The notes: a model not told the origin generated them from the sequence alone. A stretch of DNA of 64,000 nt from Climacium dendroides (GCA_950106755.1 OX467092.1:7192001-7256000), one strand, 5' to 3'; shown: positions 36,879 through 46,533, numbered from the stretch's first letter. A program made the numbers and translations.

Positions 36879-39800
36879 TAGTATATGCTATAAAATTTCA
36901 ATATTGTAGTCTCTTGAATTGTTGGTATTCTTGTATTTCAAAAGTATCATTCATTTAAATGGTACTGCTATGTGGATTGTTTTTTATAAATTTGATTAAT
37001 CTTTAAAGTCTCAAGGCCTTTTTCCATCAAAGTCTACTTGAAGTTGCCATTTCAATAGCAAAGAGCAAAAAATTTGAATTTTTTTGCATATTTAACCATA
37101 GGTTTTTGTACTACACTAGTACAAAAATGTAGATAGAATTTTAGAAACTTTGACTACATGAACTGCAATATATTTGCATTTGAAGTGAAGAAAATAAGTT
37201 TTTCTTACACCTTCACCAACTAGAATTTTTAACTTTGAATAATGTTAGTATAAAATTTTTATACTATTGATTTTGATTTTGTTGAGGATTTTCTATTTTG
37301 AATTGTTGAAAAACTAAGTTGAGATTCTAGAAAAATAATTTCAATAGAACAATATTTAATTTTCACTTATTAAAAAATTATTAAATAGCAGTAAATTAAA
37401 GATTGAAGAGATAATTGAACTATGAGTACCTCTAAGTAGGAAACTAAAATAGAGTAATTCCAATGGTATGATTGTTCAACCAAGTAAATTTGACCTTGTC
37501 AAGTTATTTTTTTAATTTAAAAATTCAATTAAAAAATGGATTCTATAAGATATTTTATAAAAAAGATGTTTAAATTGCCTGAAAAAGGAGATTCTCCATA
37601 ATTTTCTCATCACTAGTTCAAATAGAACAAATTCAAGCTTCAAAATTGAATTCAATCCAAAAATAGAGAAGTGAATTAAACTCCAATCTAAAGTGGACCT
37701 ACTACTTCAATCAATCTATAAAGCTAGTTCAAGGGAAAGTTAGATTACACATATGATATGTGTTAATGAGAAGTTGTATCTCTTCAATACTGTTATTCAC
37801 ACTACACTATTGTAATAATGAATTTTAGTATTTTTACCACTTATTACAAACATTGAATAGCAAAACGAGCATCAATTGTCAACTACATTTGCACCCCCCC
37901 AAAAAAATTAGTAGTAAGATAGTACAACTTGCACAAAATTAGTATTTAAAATTACATTAAATTGTCAATATGAATTCTAATCACCAACTAAAAAATGAGA
38001 ATTACTATGAATTCACCAATGTGATAAATAACATTGTAGATAACATAATACTAGATATCATTCTCAATGCAATTTTCCTTCACATGGCTCCTCATCTTAT
38101 GTTGAAATAAGAAAGTATAGTAAAAAATTGCATTTAGAGAAGTCATAAACTAGATCTTTTAGCTTGGGAGTTAACAAAACACAAAATGAAACTAATGTTA
38201 AGAGATCCTTTGGCAAGGTTAGCTTTGGAACAACTAGTCTAATGTCTTATGTAGCAAATATTTCAAATTCATGCATGAAATCATTGAAGATTTAAATTGC
38301 AAAAAAGATACAAATATGAGAGTTACATTTATCTCTTATCGAGTGTTACTAAGTTATGTTTACATGTGATTACCATGTATTTGCAATTTAGCTAAAACTA
38401 ATTGGAATTTGGATGAAAAGACTAAATAATGTAATTTCCTAATCGGTTTTAGCAGTTGGGGGAAAAAACATGTTCTAGTGGAGGTGGAAAACTCTAACCC
38501 CACTATTAATAGAGATGTATTCACTTCTAAAGTTCATCACGATAGAACACCAATAATTAGTAATAGGATGTCTTTAAAAAACTAAAACAAAAAGATCACT
38601 AGTATAAACATGGGCCACATAGACTTGAGAAACATGTCCCTAAAGACCCAAATCTAGTGAAGTTGATCACATTAGAGAAATTCTGAGCCCTCCGGAAGGC
38701 CACTCCACAGTGACCAAACCAGTCTATTAACCGTCCTGGAATTAGTAGGGGCATATAGGTACAGTGCATGGTCAGAGTGTGTGAACTTCGCCAAAGATGT
38801 CAGGACTCAAGTAATGAGAGTGTAGTGGAAACCTCTATAATAATCAAGTACTTCAATTTTAGTTAATCCCATTAATTGACGAATTAATCAATTTTACTAA
38901 ACATAAGCAAAGAGAAGTGAACTTTGAAGCTTGATGTCAAAGTAATAAGAGAACATTCAGATATTCCAATTAGCTCCAATTATCAAATAGATGAGGATAT
39001 TAGTGAATGAGGAGAGAAGTTATTTATACAAGTGGTATAGTAGTAGGTAAAACAATGCATGTGGGATATGTAAATTAGGATTAAGATGAGCACAACCACC
39101 CATAGTTGAGTCAAAAGCTGAAATTGTATTCAAAGTTGAATTTCAGACCCCATTTAGGCATAATAGAATCATTTTTTCCAAAAAAATTAAAAAAATAAAA
39201 CTAGAATTCATCTCCAAAAATCCGTTTGAAGTTTAGAGTCTTCAATAAAAAGTTATGGACAAAATTTGGAGAAGGTGTTTGAAAATTTCAAAGAAATTTT
39301 TTCTTTCAACCTCTTTTAGAATTTTGTCTATAACTTTGAATTGAAGAATGTAAAACTCAAACAGATTTTTGGAGATGAAAACTATCTTGATTCTACAACT
39401 TTATTTAGTTCAAAGTTTTTTGAAAAAAATCATTGTTTTATGCTTAAATGGGGTTTGAAATTCGACTTTGAACATAATTCTTGCATTTGACAATGAGTGA
39501 TCTATCTTCTAAATATCCCATATCCTTTGACGATTCACCATGGACAATTGATTTTCTATAAAAACAAACTCTTCACCATCCTTCTAACCAAATGTTAATG
39601 ATTAGTCTCTTTCATGATGTCATCAAAAAATTGCTTGATGGTAGATGTCATTGAACTATTTTTGACATTTGCTTGTTTTTCATAACTCGATTTTTAACAA
39701 GGTATGCAATAATCAATATTAAGTTGGATTATGATAGTTGAACCTTTGATTACTTAATTACTTATACTTGGGTGCTGAACCTTGACAGTCATCGGACGTT

Positions 39801-41628
39801 GCGACTTCAGGTGGGCGAGTATAGGGGAAAAATTAATCATCAAGCAAAGTTAAAAGTAATCATGGGGTCCTTTTAGCTGCTGTGGAGCGGTCTTCTGGAG
39901 GGTTGAGAATTTCTCTAATGTGTGCGTCCTCTCATGGGGCTATAAACTAGTCTATGTGGCCCATATTTCTACTACCAAATAAAAGGTTATCTATAAATCA
40001 AGATTACATAGATTGCATATGAACCCCTAAATATATTTTTATATTAAAAAAATAATTTGAGATTTAAATTTTTTTTGAAAAACAACAATTTTGATTTTTA
40101 TCCTTCAAAAATTTGTTTAAGTAAAAGTAGGTATCAGATAGCAATAAAAACTAATTGGTTAATTATTCTCATATGGAATTAAAAGATACTAATGCCAATA
40201 ATGAAATTGTTTTAGGAGAACAACTAAACCACGTGCAACAATTTTTGAATTTATTTGAAAATTGAATTCAAAAATGAATCTTGCAAGTATTTTTCGAAAG
40301 AAGATGCATTTATTTCACCCCAAACATGAAATTGTTCATCACTTTCTCATCACTAGTCCAAGTAGAATGAAATAATCTTCCCACATGCACTAAAATATTT
40401 TCTTTGAGAATCAGATTTTTTTTTAAATTATTTTGAAATTTTGTAAATTTTTATATTCCACTTGATGAACTCTATTTTTAGTTTACTGTTGCATAATTTT
40501 TGCTCCTATGCAGTAATTGAAATAAAAATTACGTCCATACAAAGCTAATGTATTTTTCTATCTTAAAAAACCTAATGAAAAATTGAGATTATATAACCCT
40601 AGGCAAACTCTTATTTATCCCAAAGAAAGGAAAGGTCCTTTTGGGATTAAAATAATTATGTAGCAGAGAATGTTGAATTTGCCTTCTAAATACTGTAATT
40701 TAATTTTTTGGTCCCTCCGTTTGCTTGTAGATTAAAAATATGAAATACTCTTGCCTTAATCTTCTTTGTACTTTCCTATTCTAATAGAATCCTATTCTTA
40801 GCACTTCCATCTAAAATAAAAATTAAAAAAATTAAAAACAATCTCATTGCAAATCACAATTTCCATTAACCTTGAAACACTAAACAATCCAAAAGTGACC
40901 AATGGATGACTTCCAAAATCACTGTAGAAAAGAAGAATGTACATATTGATTCATAAATTAGATTATTTTTGACAAAGAACTTTGGTGAAAATTCTCTTCT
41001 TTCTAAGATTAAAGATTCCAAATAAGTTCACTTTGTGGATGAAATGATGAATTGAATTACACTCCTTGTTGTACAAAGTAAAAAAAAAATTCCTCCCAAC
41101 CCCTCTTTGAATTATGTGTGTAACTTTTGAATAAAGGTTCAAAATCTCAAACGGTTTTTTGGAAATTAAAGTTAGTTTGATTTACCAACTTTTCCTAGTT
41201 CAAAGTTTTTTAGAAAAAGTTATTCTACTATGTCTAAATGAGGTTTGAAGTACTACATTGAACACAATTTCTGCGTTTAATTTAACTAAGTATTAACACT
41301 TGAGCTTCTACTAATTCTAATTTACATATCCCACATTGATTGTTGAACTTCCTATCACCCCAATTGCATAAAAAGATTGCCTATACACTCATATCAATAA
41401 AGATTTTTGAATCTACTTGAGTTGATTTCTAGAAAATCTTCATTTTTAGATGATTTTGAATTTTTTTTACGAACTCCTCTTATTGTGGTGGGGCAAACAA
41501 TACAAAATTTTCAGAAGTTGTGACATTCCCGTAGAGATGCATAGCAATTGACAGCAGCCAGGCCAGGCTGGAACATTCCGTAACTTAGGCCAGGTGGGAG
41601 CCAGGTTTTGGGTGACTACCATTGACGG
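36879..41628. other. element A, non-coding region between its two main genes
   Basis: AT-rich, with no gene found. It contains a nested fold-back element (38597-39976) and dispersed repeat pieces near 37590-37720, 40340-40400 and 41120-41290. Confidence 0.6.
38597..39976. mobile_element. nested fold-back element of about 1.4 kb
   Basis: The outer ends are inverted copies: TAGTATAAACATGGGCCACA on the left, and TAGTAGAAATATGGGCCACA reading in from the right. They continue for about 200 bp with shared blocks such as CACATTAGAGAAATTCT and CCACTCCACAG/CCGCTCCACAG. The interior (about 39040-39530) is itself a long imperfect inverted repeat built from the CATCTCCAAAAATC family. There is no coding capacity. 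A target duplication is not clear, so exact limits are approximate. The mirrored copy in element B is at 50887-52266. Confidence 0.65.
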
Positions 41629-41721
41629 ATGGATGGATATGGGGTGACAGGGCAGGATTTGCTAAGCCAATACCGTCCTCTTGTTAAACCTCATCTCCCT
41701 GCCGTCTATCTCTCTGCTGTC

Positions 41722-41834
41722 TCAGGAAGGAAGTCTCTACCGTCTTGTCTCTCTACCATTCAGGAAGGAAGTCTCTGCTATCTCGTCGCTCTGCTGTCTC
41801 AGGAAGGAAGACCTCTGTCGTCTCAGGAAGGAAG
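41722..41834 (+). promoter_or_regulatory. repeated TCAGGAAGGAAG motif upstream of the zinc-ribbon gene
   Basis: Four exact copies at 41722, 41760, 41799 and 41823, spaced 24-39 bp. They lie in a GC-richer stretch (about 41570-41937) that probably is the promoter or leader exon of the gene at 42237: CAG/GTATCT at 41937 and TTCTTTAG at 42234 are a plausible leader intron. The motif could be a binding site for an element-encoded protein, as TNPA-type repeats are in other CACTA elements (inference). The 108-codon frame across it does not join in frame to the next exon. Confidence 0.45.
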
Positions 41835-42236
41835 ACTGTGGTTTTGGTTAGCTCGGTCTATGCACGGTAACCGGTATTGCGTACAAACTCCGCTCAGTTG
41901 TCAATTTTCACACTTCAATTCATTTTCAAAGGTTCAGGTATCTCAACAGTTCTAAATGTTGTGAAAATTAAATTTCATTTTTGTTGAATTGACTTTTGCA
42001 GTTCTAATTATTAGTAGGGTGTTGTAGCTATTCATCAAATTTTGCGTACGTTAGGAATATCAAGCATTCCTTTTTAGTTTAATTGAATTCAATTTTGGTA
42101 TAATTCTCCTTACTAGTAGGGTTTCTTATTCCTTCATTGAATTCTATGTTTGTTTGGAAATTTAAAAAGTACAAAGGTTATGATGATGATAATCTAGATA
42201 CTAATCTAACTTTCTATGTATTGAACTTCTTTAGGA

Positions 42237-43109
42237 ATGGCTTATTGTGATGATTGTGGAGCCCAATACTTAAGGGCATCGTCAAAATGGTGTAGTGAGT
42301 GTGGAGCCTCTAAAGAAACGGAAGTTCAAGAGGTCAGAGAGGAAGTTGTTGCAAATGTCACAAGTAATGACCTCCAAGGAATTGCAGAGGATTCTCCAAT
42401 TCCTCATCTTTGGTATTTGCCACAATTTCCAAATGCAACACTTTATGATAGAGTCTATGGGCAAAGATTAAAAGGTCTTCCTCAAGGTACGTCTTGGGGA
42501 AAGAGCTTTTTGAAGCAACACCATTGCTACAAGAAGCAACATAAGAAATTGCTTAAAAATCAAGAAATAGTTCGGAGTTGGTTTATGCCAGGTAAGAATG
42601 AATTTGTTGATAGTTTTTTGAAATCTCCATCACTACGATGGAACCTTGATTTTTTGAAAAAATTGCGGACATATTGTCGTACAATGCGCAAATCTGGCGA
42701 TATTGATGAGAGAATTGTGGACATTACATTCCCTGATGATGGGACTAAGCTTTGTTGGAGAGGAAGTGACATTCTAAAATATGCTTTTGAAATTAAGCAC
42801 TATCGAAAGAGTTCTAAAAGCATTCTTAGATGTGCAAAACTTGTGACGGAAGAATTGAGCCCACAAACCCTAGCCATAATGCCTCCATCAACTTCATCTG
42901 TATCAATGGAAGAAGGAGCATCTTCAATGGAAGCTCTACCCCTTGTACCTGTCAATCAGAATCTACAAGGAAGAGGAACATCTTCACTAGAAGGTCTCCC
43001 CTTTTCACCTGTCAATCCAAATCTGCAAAGAATTTTACAGGGAGAAGGGACTTCACGAGAAAAGAAACCTCGAAAGAGAAGACTTCCAGCGAGGTTCAAG
43101 GATTTTTAA
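42237..43109 (+). CDS. element A second gene: zinc-ribbon protein
   Basis: 290 residues, one coding exon, probably with a non-coding leader exon ending at 41937. The N-terminus has a C-x2-C-x11-C-x2-C zinc ribbon (C4, C7, C19, C22). The middle is rich in Lys, Trp and aromatic residues (about 75-200: WGKSFLKQHH, LRWNLDFLKKLR). Next comes a Ser/Pro-rich stretch with a twice-repeated unit (ASSMEALPLVPVNQNLQG, TSSLEGLPFSPVNPNLQR). The C-terminus is basic (KKPRKRRLPARFKDF) and suits nuclear import or DNA binding. I do not recognise the family beyond the ribbon. Position downstream of the transposase on the same strand suggests the accessory DNA-binding role that TNPA plays in En/Spm, but no sequence similarity to TNPA is claimed. 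It is identical in element B (47754-48626). Confidence 0.75.
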   Translation: MAYCDDCGAQYLRASSKWCSECGASKETEVQEVREEVVANVTSNDLQGIAEDSPIPHLWYLPQFPNATLYDRVYGQRLKGLPQGTSWGKSFLKQHHCYKKQHKKLLKNQEIVRSWFMPGKNEFVDSFLKSPSLRWNLDFLKKLRTYCRTMRKSGDIDERIVDITFPDDGTKLCWRGSDILKYAFEIKHYRKSSKSILRCAKLVTEELSPQTLAIMPPSTSSVSMEEGASSMEALPLVPVNQNLQGRGTSSLEGLPFSPVNPNLQRILQGEGTSREKKPRKRRLPARFKDF

Positions 43110-43519
43110 AATTGTTCTCTACAGTTTTGGTGAGTATCGATTTTCACCCTAATATGTATTATACAAACACTTTAGAGAAGGGGATCACGTGTAGCAAGAT
43201 GGAAGATGAGTGCAAGCGCCTTTTTAAACTCCTGGAGAAGCTGTGTTCTACATGGAGGATTCCATGTGGAGTACTTTTGTGTGCAGTTTTGTTAGCCTTT
43301 AGGTATATTGCAATTAAACTAAAAACGGAAATTTCATTAGGGTTTGAGATTTGGTTGTAGGACCGGCAGTGGGGCGGCCTTCTGAACTGGCGAACGTTTC
43401 TTTCCGCAGATTCTTCATATTCTATCTTCCGGTCCGATGCTTAATTGCTAGCTTGAGCACAAGCTTGTGGAGCGTCTTATTTCTATTTTACATTGTTGCT
43501 GGACTATTTAGAAGAAGTG

Positions 43520-44329
43520 ATGGGATCCGACGACACTCACGTCACCGATCCAGAGCTCCCGGTGCAGGTATGAATGACTCCCCGCTACGCACTTTGAATC
43601 TTCCCATGCTGCAACACTCAGCTATTGTCTTTTGCGATACACATGGTTGCTGTACTCATGACTCCCTTCGTTTTGGCAGGAGGCAGAGACCGCTTCAGCT
43701 GCGAAGACCACGTCCTCAGACGGTAGCGGCGGTTCTCTCGGGAAAGGAGCATCATGTCCGTCGTCACACAGGCACTAGGAACAAGAGCGAGTGCAGAATT
43801 TGAAGGATAGATGTGAAGTCATGGATGTGCCCATGGGACCTGAAAACAATCTCATTGACGAAACAAAAGTCCCAGTTCAAGTAAGCATGAGTACATGGAC
43901 TGCCAGCAACTAGGAATGTACTTTCCCGTCCCACTACTTTGTGCAATTCATTTCCTGGCTTGTGTGCACATGAATCACGAGATTATAATTGAGTATGTCA
44001 CGACAAAGATGTATGTGATAGTATTCAGATAATGTTTGTTGGAATTTTTTTCGTGGTGACCCCTTTTGCAAGAATCCGAGATCGATTAACCACAATGGTG
44101 ATGTATTTGCATGCGTATTTGCATCGTGTTTTTTGGGTTTGGCATGGTTGTTGAGTGGATCTGAACGACTGCCTTCACTTCGCAGGAGCGCGAGAGCACT
44201 TCAGATTCGTCGATGAGGTCCGGCCGTGCACATCCGACGCCCCCAGATAGTAGTGTCGGAGGCAATAGGAGTGGAGCACCTTGTCCATGGTCATTCACGC
44301 AGGAGCAACACGTGCGGAATTTGAAGTAG
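43520..44329 (+). pseudogene. possible third gene of element A, three small exons with an internal stop
   Basis: Exons 43520-43567, 43680-43880 and 44186-44329 have good GT-AG borders and a common phase. They read MGSDDTHVTDPELPVQ, then EAETASAAKTTSSDG..., then ERESTSDSSMRSGRAH... ending VRNLK stop. Exons 2 and 3 are related: both start with an acidic Ser/Thr-rich stretch and contain an EQ-x-x-V-NLK motif, and both preceding exons end in PVQ. In exon 2 a TAG (43776-43778) stands where exon 3 has CAG. The whole stretch is GC-richer than the element average. It could equally be a non-coding GC-rich subterminal region. Identical in element B. Confidence 0.4.
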
Positions 44330-44457
44330 AATCTCAGACACGTTTTTGGCTACTTTGGAATTAAACATTTATGGCCAGTCATTGATGGGTCTCAATTCCC
44401 TTCAATAATATGGCCTTGGTCAGGGTGAAAGGTCCTCCCTGGAGTTCACAGCCACAG

Positions 44458-44474
44458 CTGCACTGGCAGTGCAG
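44458..44474. repeat. short perfect palindrome near the element 3' end
   Basis: CTGCACTG-G-CAGTGCAG, 8-bp arms with one central base, about 370 bp from the tip. Possible protein-binding site; function unknown. Confidence 0.6.
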
Positions 44475-44498
44475 TAAGGCGCTCATTGTATTTTTCAT

Positions 44499-44645
44499 CA
44501 ATATATAAAGCAATTTTTCATCCATTTCCATCCATCTGAAATTTGCAATTTCATCCATTCAAAAAGCATCTTTTCATCCATAATAATCCATCTGATATTC
44601 ATGATTTCATCCATCCACGAAGCAAATTTTCATCCTTTCTTCATT
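44499..44645. repeat. subterminal TTTCATCCAT repeats
   Basis: At least six copies of TTTCATCC(A) or close variants, spaced about 15-30 bp. Subterminal clusters of short motifs are the usual transposase or accessory-protein binding region of CACTA elements. Mirrored at 46218-46364. Confidence 0.65.
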
Positions 44646-44750
44646 ACATGACGACCCTGTGAGTCCCAAGTTTCCCTGTGAGTTCCCCGTCATATTTTTC
44701 CCGGTGTCCGTGTGAGTTTCCCTGTGAGTCCCACTTTTCCCTGTGTTCCA

Positions 44751-44798
44751 AAAATTCCCGGTGTTCGCTTCGTAACAAAGAGAAACACCGGGAATTTT
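44751..44798. repeat. 15-bp stem, 18-nt loop hairpin next to the 3' tip
   Basis: AAAATTCCCGGTGTT and its exact complement AACACCGGGAATTTT, 41 bp inside the tip. Around it lie several GTGAGT(T/C)(T/C)CC(C/A) and CCCTGTGAG motifs, the complement of the TCACAGGGAAACTCAC motif at the 5' end. Mirrored at 46065-46112. Confidence 0.85.
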
Positions 44799-44814
44799 CC
44801 AAGTTTCCCCCACT

Positions 44815-44839
44815 GGGAACCCACTATGAGACCCTTGTG
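44815..44839 (-). repeat. element A 3' terminal inverted repeat
   Basis: Reading inward from 44839 it begins CACAAGGGTCTCATAGTGG. The first 24-25 bases match the 5' end at 22585. Homology with element B's tip stops exactly at this base. Confidence 0.9.
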
Positions 44840-45168
44840 TGATGGCCTGATCCGTACTTGCAGTGCAGCACCAGTCGTTGACATAATTATCCACCGTCGA
44901 CTCCAGGCATATCTTGTCGAAATCGTCGCGTTTAGCAAAGAGCAGACGTTTTTCTATGGCAGGGACAGAGCACCCCGTTTTCAGCGCACAAACGGCTCTA
45001 GGATCTCGATTTGCTGATCGAGGTTTGGGGCATCATCGATCGAAGGCGAAGAGGAATTCGGAAAACAGCGCGATCGAACGAGTGTGAGCTCGAGGAGTCG
45101 GAGACGAGTGAGATCACAGGGATTCGAGTTTGAAGAATTTAAGGTTGAAGATTTGCGTTTGAATCGCC
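44840..45168 (+). promoter_or_regulatory. AIM24-2 upstream region, cut by an element tip
   Basis: 329 bp upstream of the ATG, similar to 9831-10183. It keeps the GATCGAGGTTTGGGGCATCA and GTCGACTCCAGGCATAT segments. The element tip replaces everything further upstream, so distal regulatory DNA is lost or displaced by 18-22 kb. Confidence 0.55.
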
Positions 45169-45960
45169 ATGGCATGCTCGTTGCAGCAATATGTGGCCGA
45201 TTCGCGCGACCAGGAGCAGAAGCAGGGCTCCATCTTCGAAGTGGAGAAGATGTGCTTCCTCCAAGTGAACCTCGGCATGCAGTCCCCCACCGGCGGCCCC
45301 CTCAGCCACGTCTGGATCAAGAACGGTTCCATGGTGGCCTGCCAAGGCGATTGCAAATTCGAGCGCGACGGCCACGGCTTCACCAACATGTTGAAGAAGA
45401 TGTTCACCAGCAAAGGCGCCTCACTGACGAAAGCCTCCACGAATGGCCGCGCGCAGTTGTACCTCGCGGACAACAGCAAGCGCGTCACGGTGCTCTATCT
45501 TCAAGGCGAGTCCATCGTCGTGAACGGCGACGACCTCCTGGCGTTTGAGCCCAGCATTTCGCACAAGATCACCATGATGAACAAGCTCTCTTCGATTGTG
45601 TCCGGCGAGCTTTTCAATGTGAGGTTGCAAGGACAAGGGTTTGTGGTGATTTCGAGCCACGGGCAACCGCTCACGCTCATTGTTGCGCCGGGTTCCCCGC
45701 CTGTGTTCACGGATCCGCAAGCGACGGTGGCGTGGTCGGGGGAGCTTGTTCCTGACTTCAAGAAGGACATGGGGTGGAAGACGTCTACTGGGAGAGGGAG
45801 CGGGGAGTCTTTTCAGATGAAGTTCGATGGGAGTCGTGGACAAGGATTTGTGATGGTGCAACCACATGAAGAAATTCCGGCGCCAACGTCTAGCGGTTCC
45901 TCGGGTGGCTCGGGGCTTTCCGATCTTGTCATTACTGGTTTGTCCATGGGTGGCTCGTAG
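45169..45960 (+). CDS. AIM24-family protein, copy 2, inside the palindrome spacer
   Basis: 263 codons, no intron, GC-rich. It aligns with AIM24-1 along its whole length at about 89% identity by eye. Three residues are missing near position 69, and the C-terminus differs (SGLSDLVITGLSMGGS instead of SGLSNLLM). The core beta segment from RAQLYLADNSKRV to AFEPSISHKI is identical in the two proteins, and many codon changes elsewhere are silent. This points to continued selection on both copies, though a proper dN/dS is needed. No presequence is evident. Its 5' flank is cut 329 bp upstream by one element tip and its 3' flank 63 bp downstream by the other. The frame itself is undamaged. Confidence 0.9.
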   Translation: MACSLQQYVADSRDQEQKQGSIFEVEKMCFLQVNLGMQSPTGGPLSHVWIKNGSMVACQGDCKFERDGHGFTNMLKKMFTSKGASLTKASTNGRAQLYLADNSKRVTVLYLQGESIVVNGDDLLAFEPSISHKITMMNKLSSIVSGELFNVRLQGQGFVVISSHGQPLTLIVAPGSPPVFTDPQATVAWSGELVPDFKKDMGWKTSTGRGSGESFQMKFDGSRGQGFVMVQPHEEIPAPTSSGSSGGSGLSDLVITGLSMGGS

Positions 45961-45970
45961 CTCTGTTGCA

Positions 45971-46023
45971 ATGGCAATTTGATGGTAGTCGTAGACAGGG
46001 ATTTGAAGTTGTGCAGTCGGATG
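45971..46023 (+). pseudogene. AIM24 fragment beta, 5' half
   Basis: Ten bases after the AIM24-2 stop the sequence again reads AIM24: QFDGSRRQGFEVVQSD, parallel to KFDGSRGQGFVVVQPH of the main gene. It is cut by the element B tip at 46024. Its in-frame continuation (EEIPAPTSGG...) is at 22584-22526 on the minus strand. Confidence 0.75.
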
Positions 46024-46048
46024 CACAAGGGTCTCATAGTGGGTTCCC
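46024..46048 (+). repeat. element B 3' terminal inverted repeat
   Basis: Begins CACAAGGGTCTCATAGTGG, identical to element A's 3' tip. The left flank ATG (46021-46023) is the complement of the CAT next to A's 5' tip. Confidence 0.9.
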
Positions 46049-46064
46049 AGTGGGGGAAACTTGG

Positions 46065-46112
46065 AAAATTCCCGGTGTTTCTCTTTGTTACGAAGCGAAC
46101 ACCGGGAATTTT
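46065..46112. repeat. element B subterminal hairpin
   Basis: Exact mirror of the 15-bp stem at 44751-44798. Confidence 0.85.
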
Positions 46113-46533
46113 TGGAACACAGGGAAAAGTGGGACTCACAGGGAAACTCACACGGACACCGGGAAAAATATGACGGGGAACTCACAGGGAAACTTGGGAC
46201 TCACAGGGTCGTCATGTAATGAAGAAAGGATGAAAATTTGCTTCGTGGATGGATGAAATCATGAATATCAGATGGATTATTATGGATGAAAAGATGCTTT
46301 TTGAATGGATGAAATTGCAAATTTCAGATGGATGGAAATGGATGAAAAATTGCTTTATATATTGATGAAAAATACAATGAGCGCCTTACTGCACTGCCAG
46401 TGCAGCTGTGGCTGTGAACTCCAGGGAGGACCTTTCACCCTGACCAAGGCCATATTATTGAAGGGAATTGAGACCCATCAATGACTGGCCATAAATGTTT
46501 AATTCCAAAGTAGCCAAAAACGTGTCTGAGATT

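Larger units (their letters stand above)
22585..44839 (+). mobile_element. giant CACTA-type DNA transposon, element A, complete
   Basis: 22,255 bp between two 25-bp terminal inverted repeats that differ at one base (CACAAGGG, then G or T, then CTCATAGTGGG). Subterminal DNA at both ends carries copies of TCACAGGGAAACTCAC-like motifs, as expected for the CACTA (En/Spm) superfamily. Genes, all on the plus strand: TNP2-like transposase (32190-36878), zinc-ribbon protein (42237-43109) and a small spliced frame (43520-44329). The immediate flanks, CAT on the left and TGA on the right, do not match. If the spacer to the right is inverted, the right flank becomes CAT and gives a perfect 3-bp target duplication. 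Typical plant CACTA elements are several kb to about 20 kb, so this one is long. Much of its length is AT-rich DNA with nested elements. Confidence 0.88.
44840..46023. other. palindrome spacer carrying AIM24-2, apparently inverted
   Basis: 1,184 bp of single-copy DNA between the facing element tips. It matches duplication copy 1 (about 9090-10183) on the opposite strand: promoter, whole AIM24 gene, then an AIM24 C-terminal fragment. The ends are TGATGGCC on the left and CGGATG on the right. In the opposite orientation CAT would abut element A, matching the CAT on its far side, and GGCCATCA would abut element B. Confidence 0.9.

Noticed and set aside
41629..41955. 108-codon open frame as a coding exon of the zinc-ribbon gene
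   Set aside because: Its donor at 41937 does not join in frame to the ATG at 42237, and the translated repeat is of low complexity. It is better read as leader or promoter.
22585..44839. Simple insertion of element A with a target duplication in the present arrangement
   Set aside because: The flanks CAT and TGA do not match, and joining the outer sequences directly does not reconstitute any known site.
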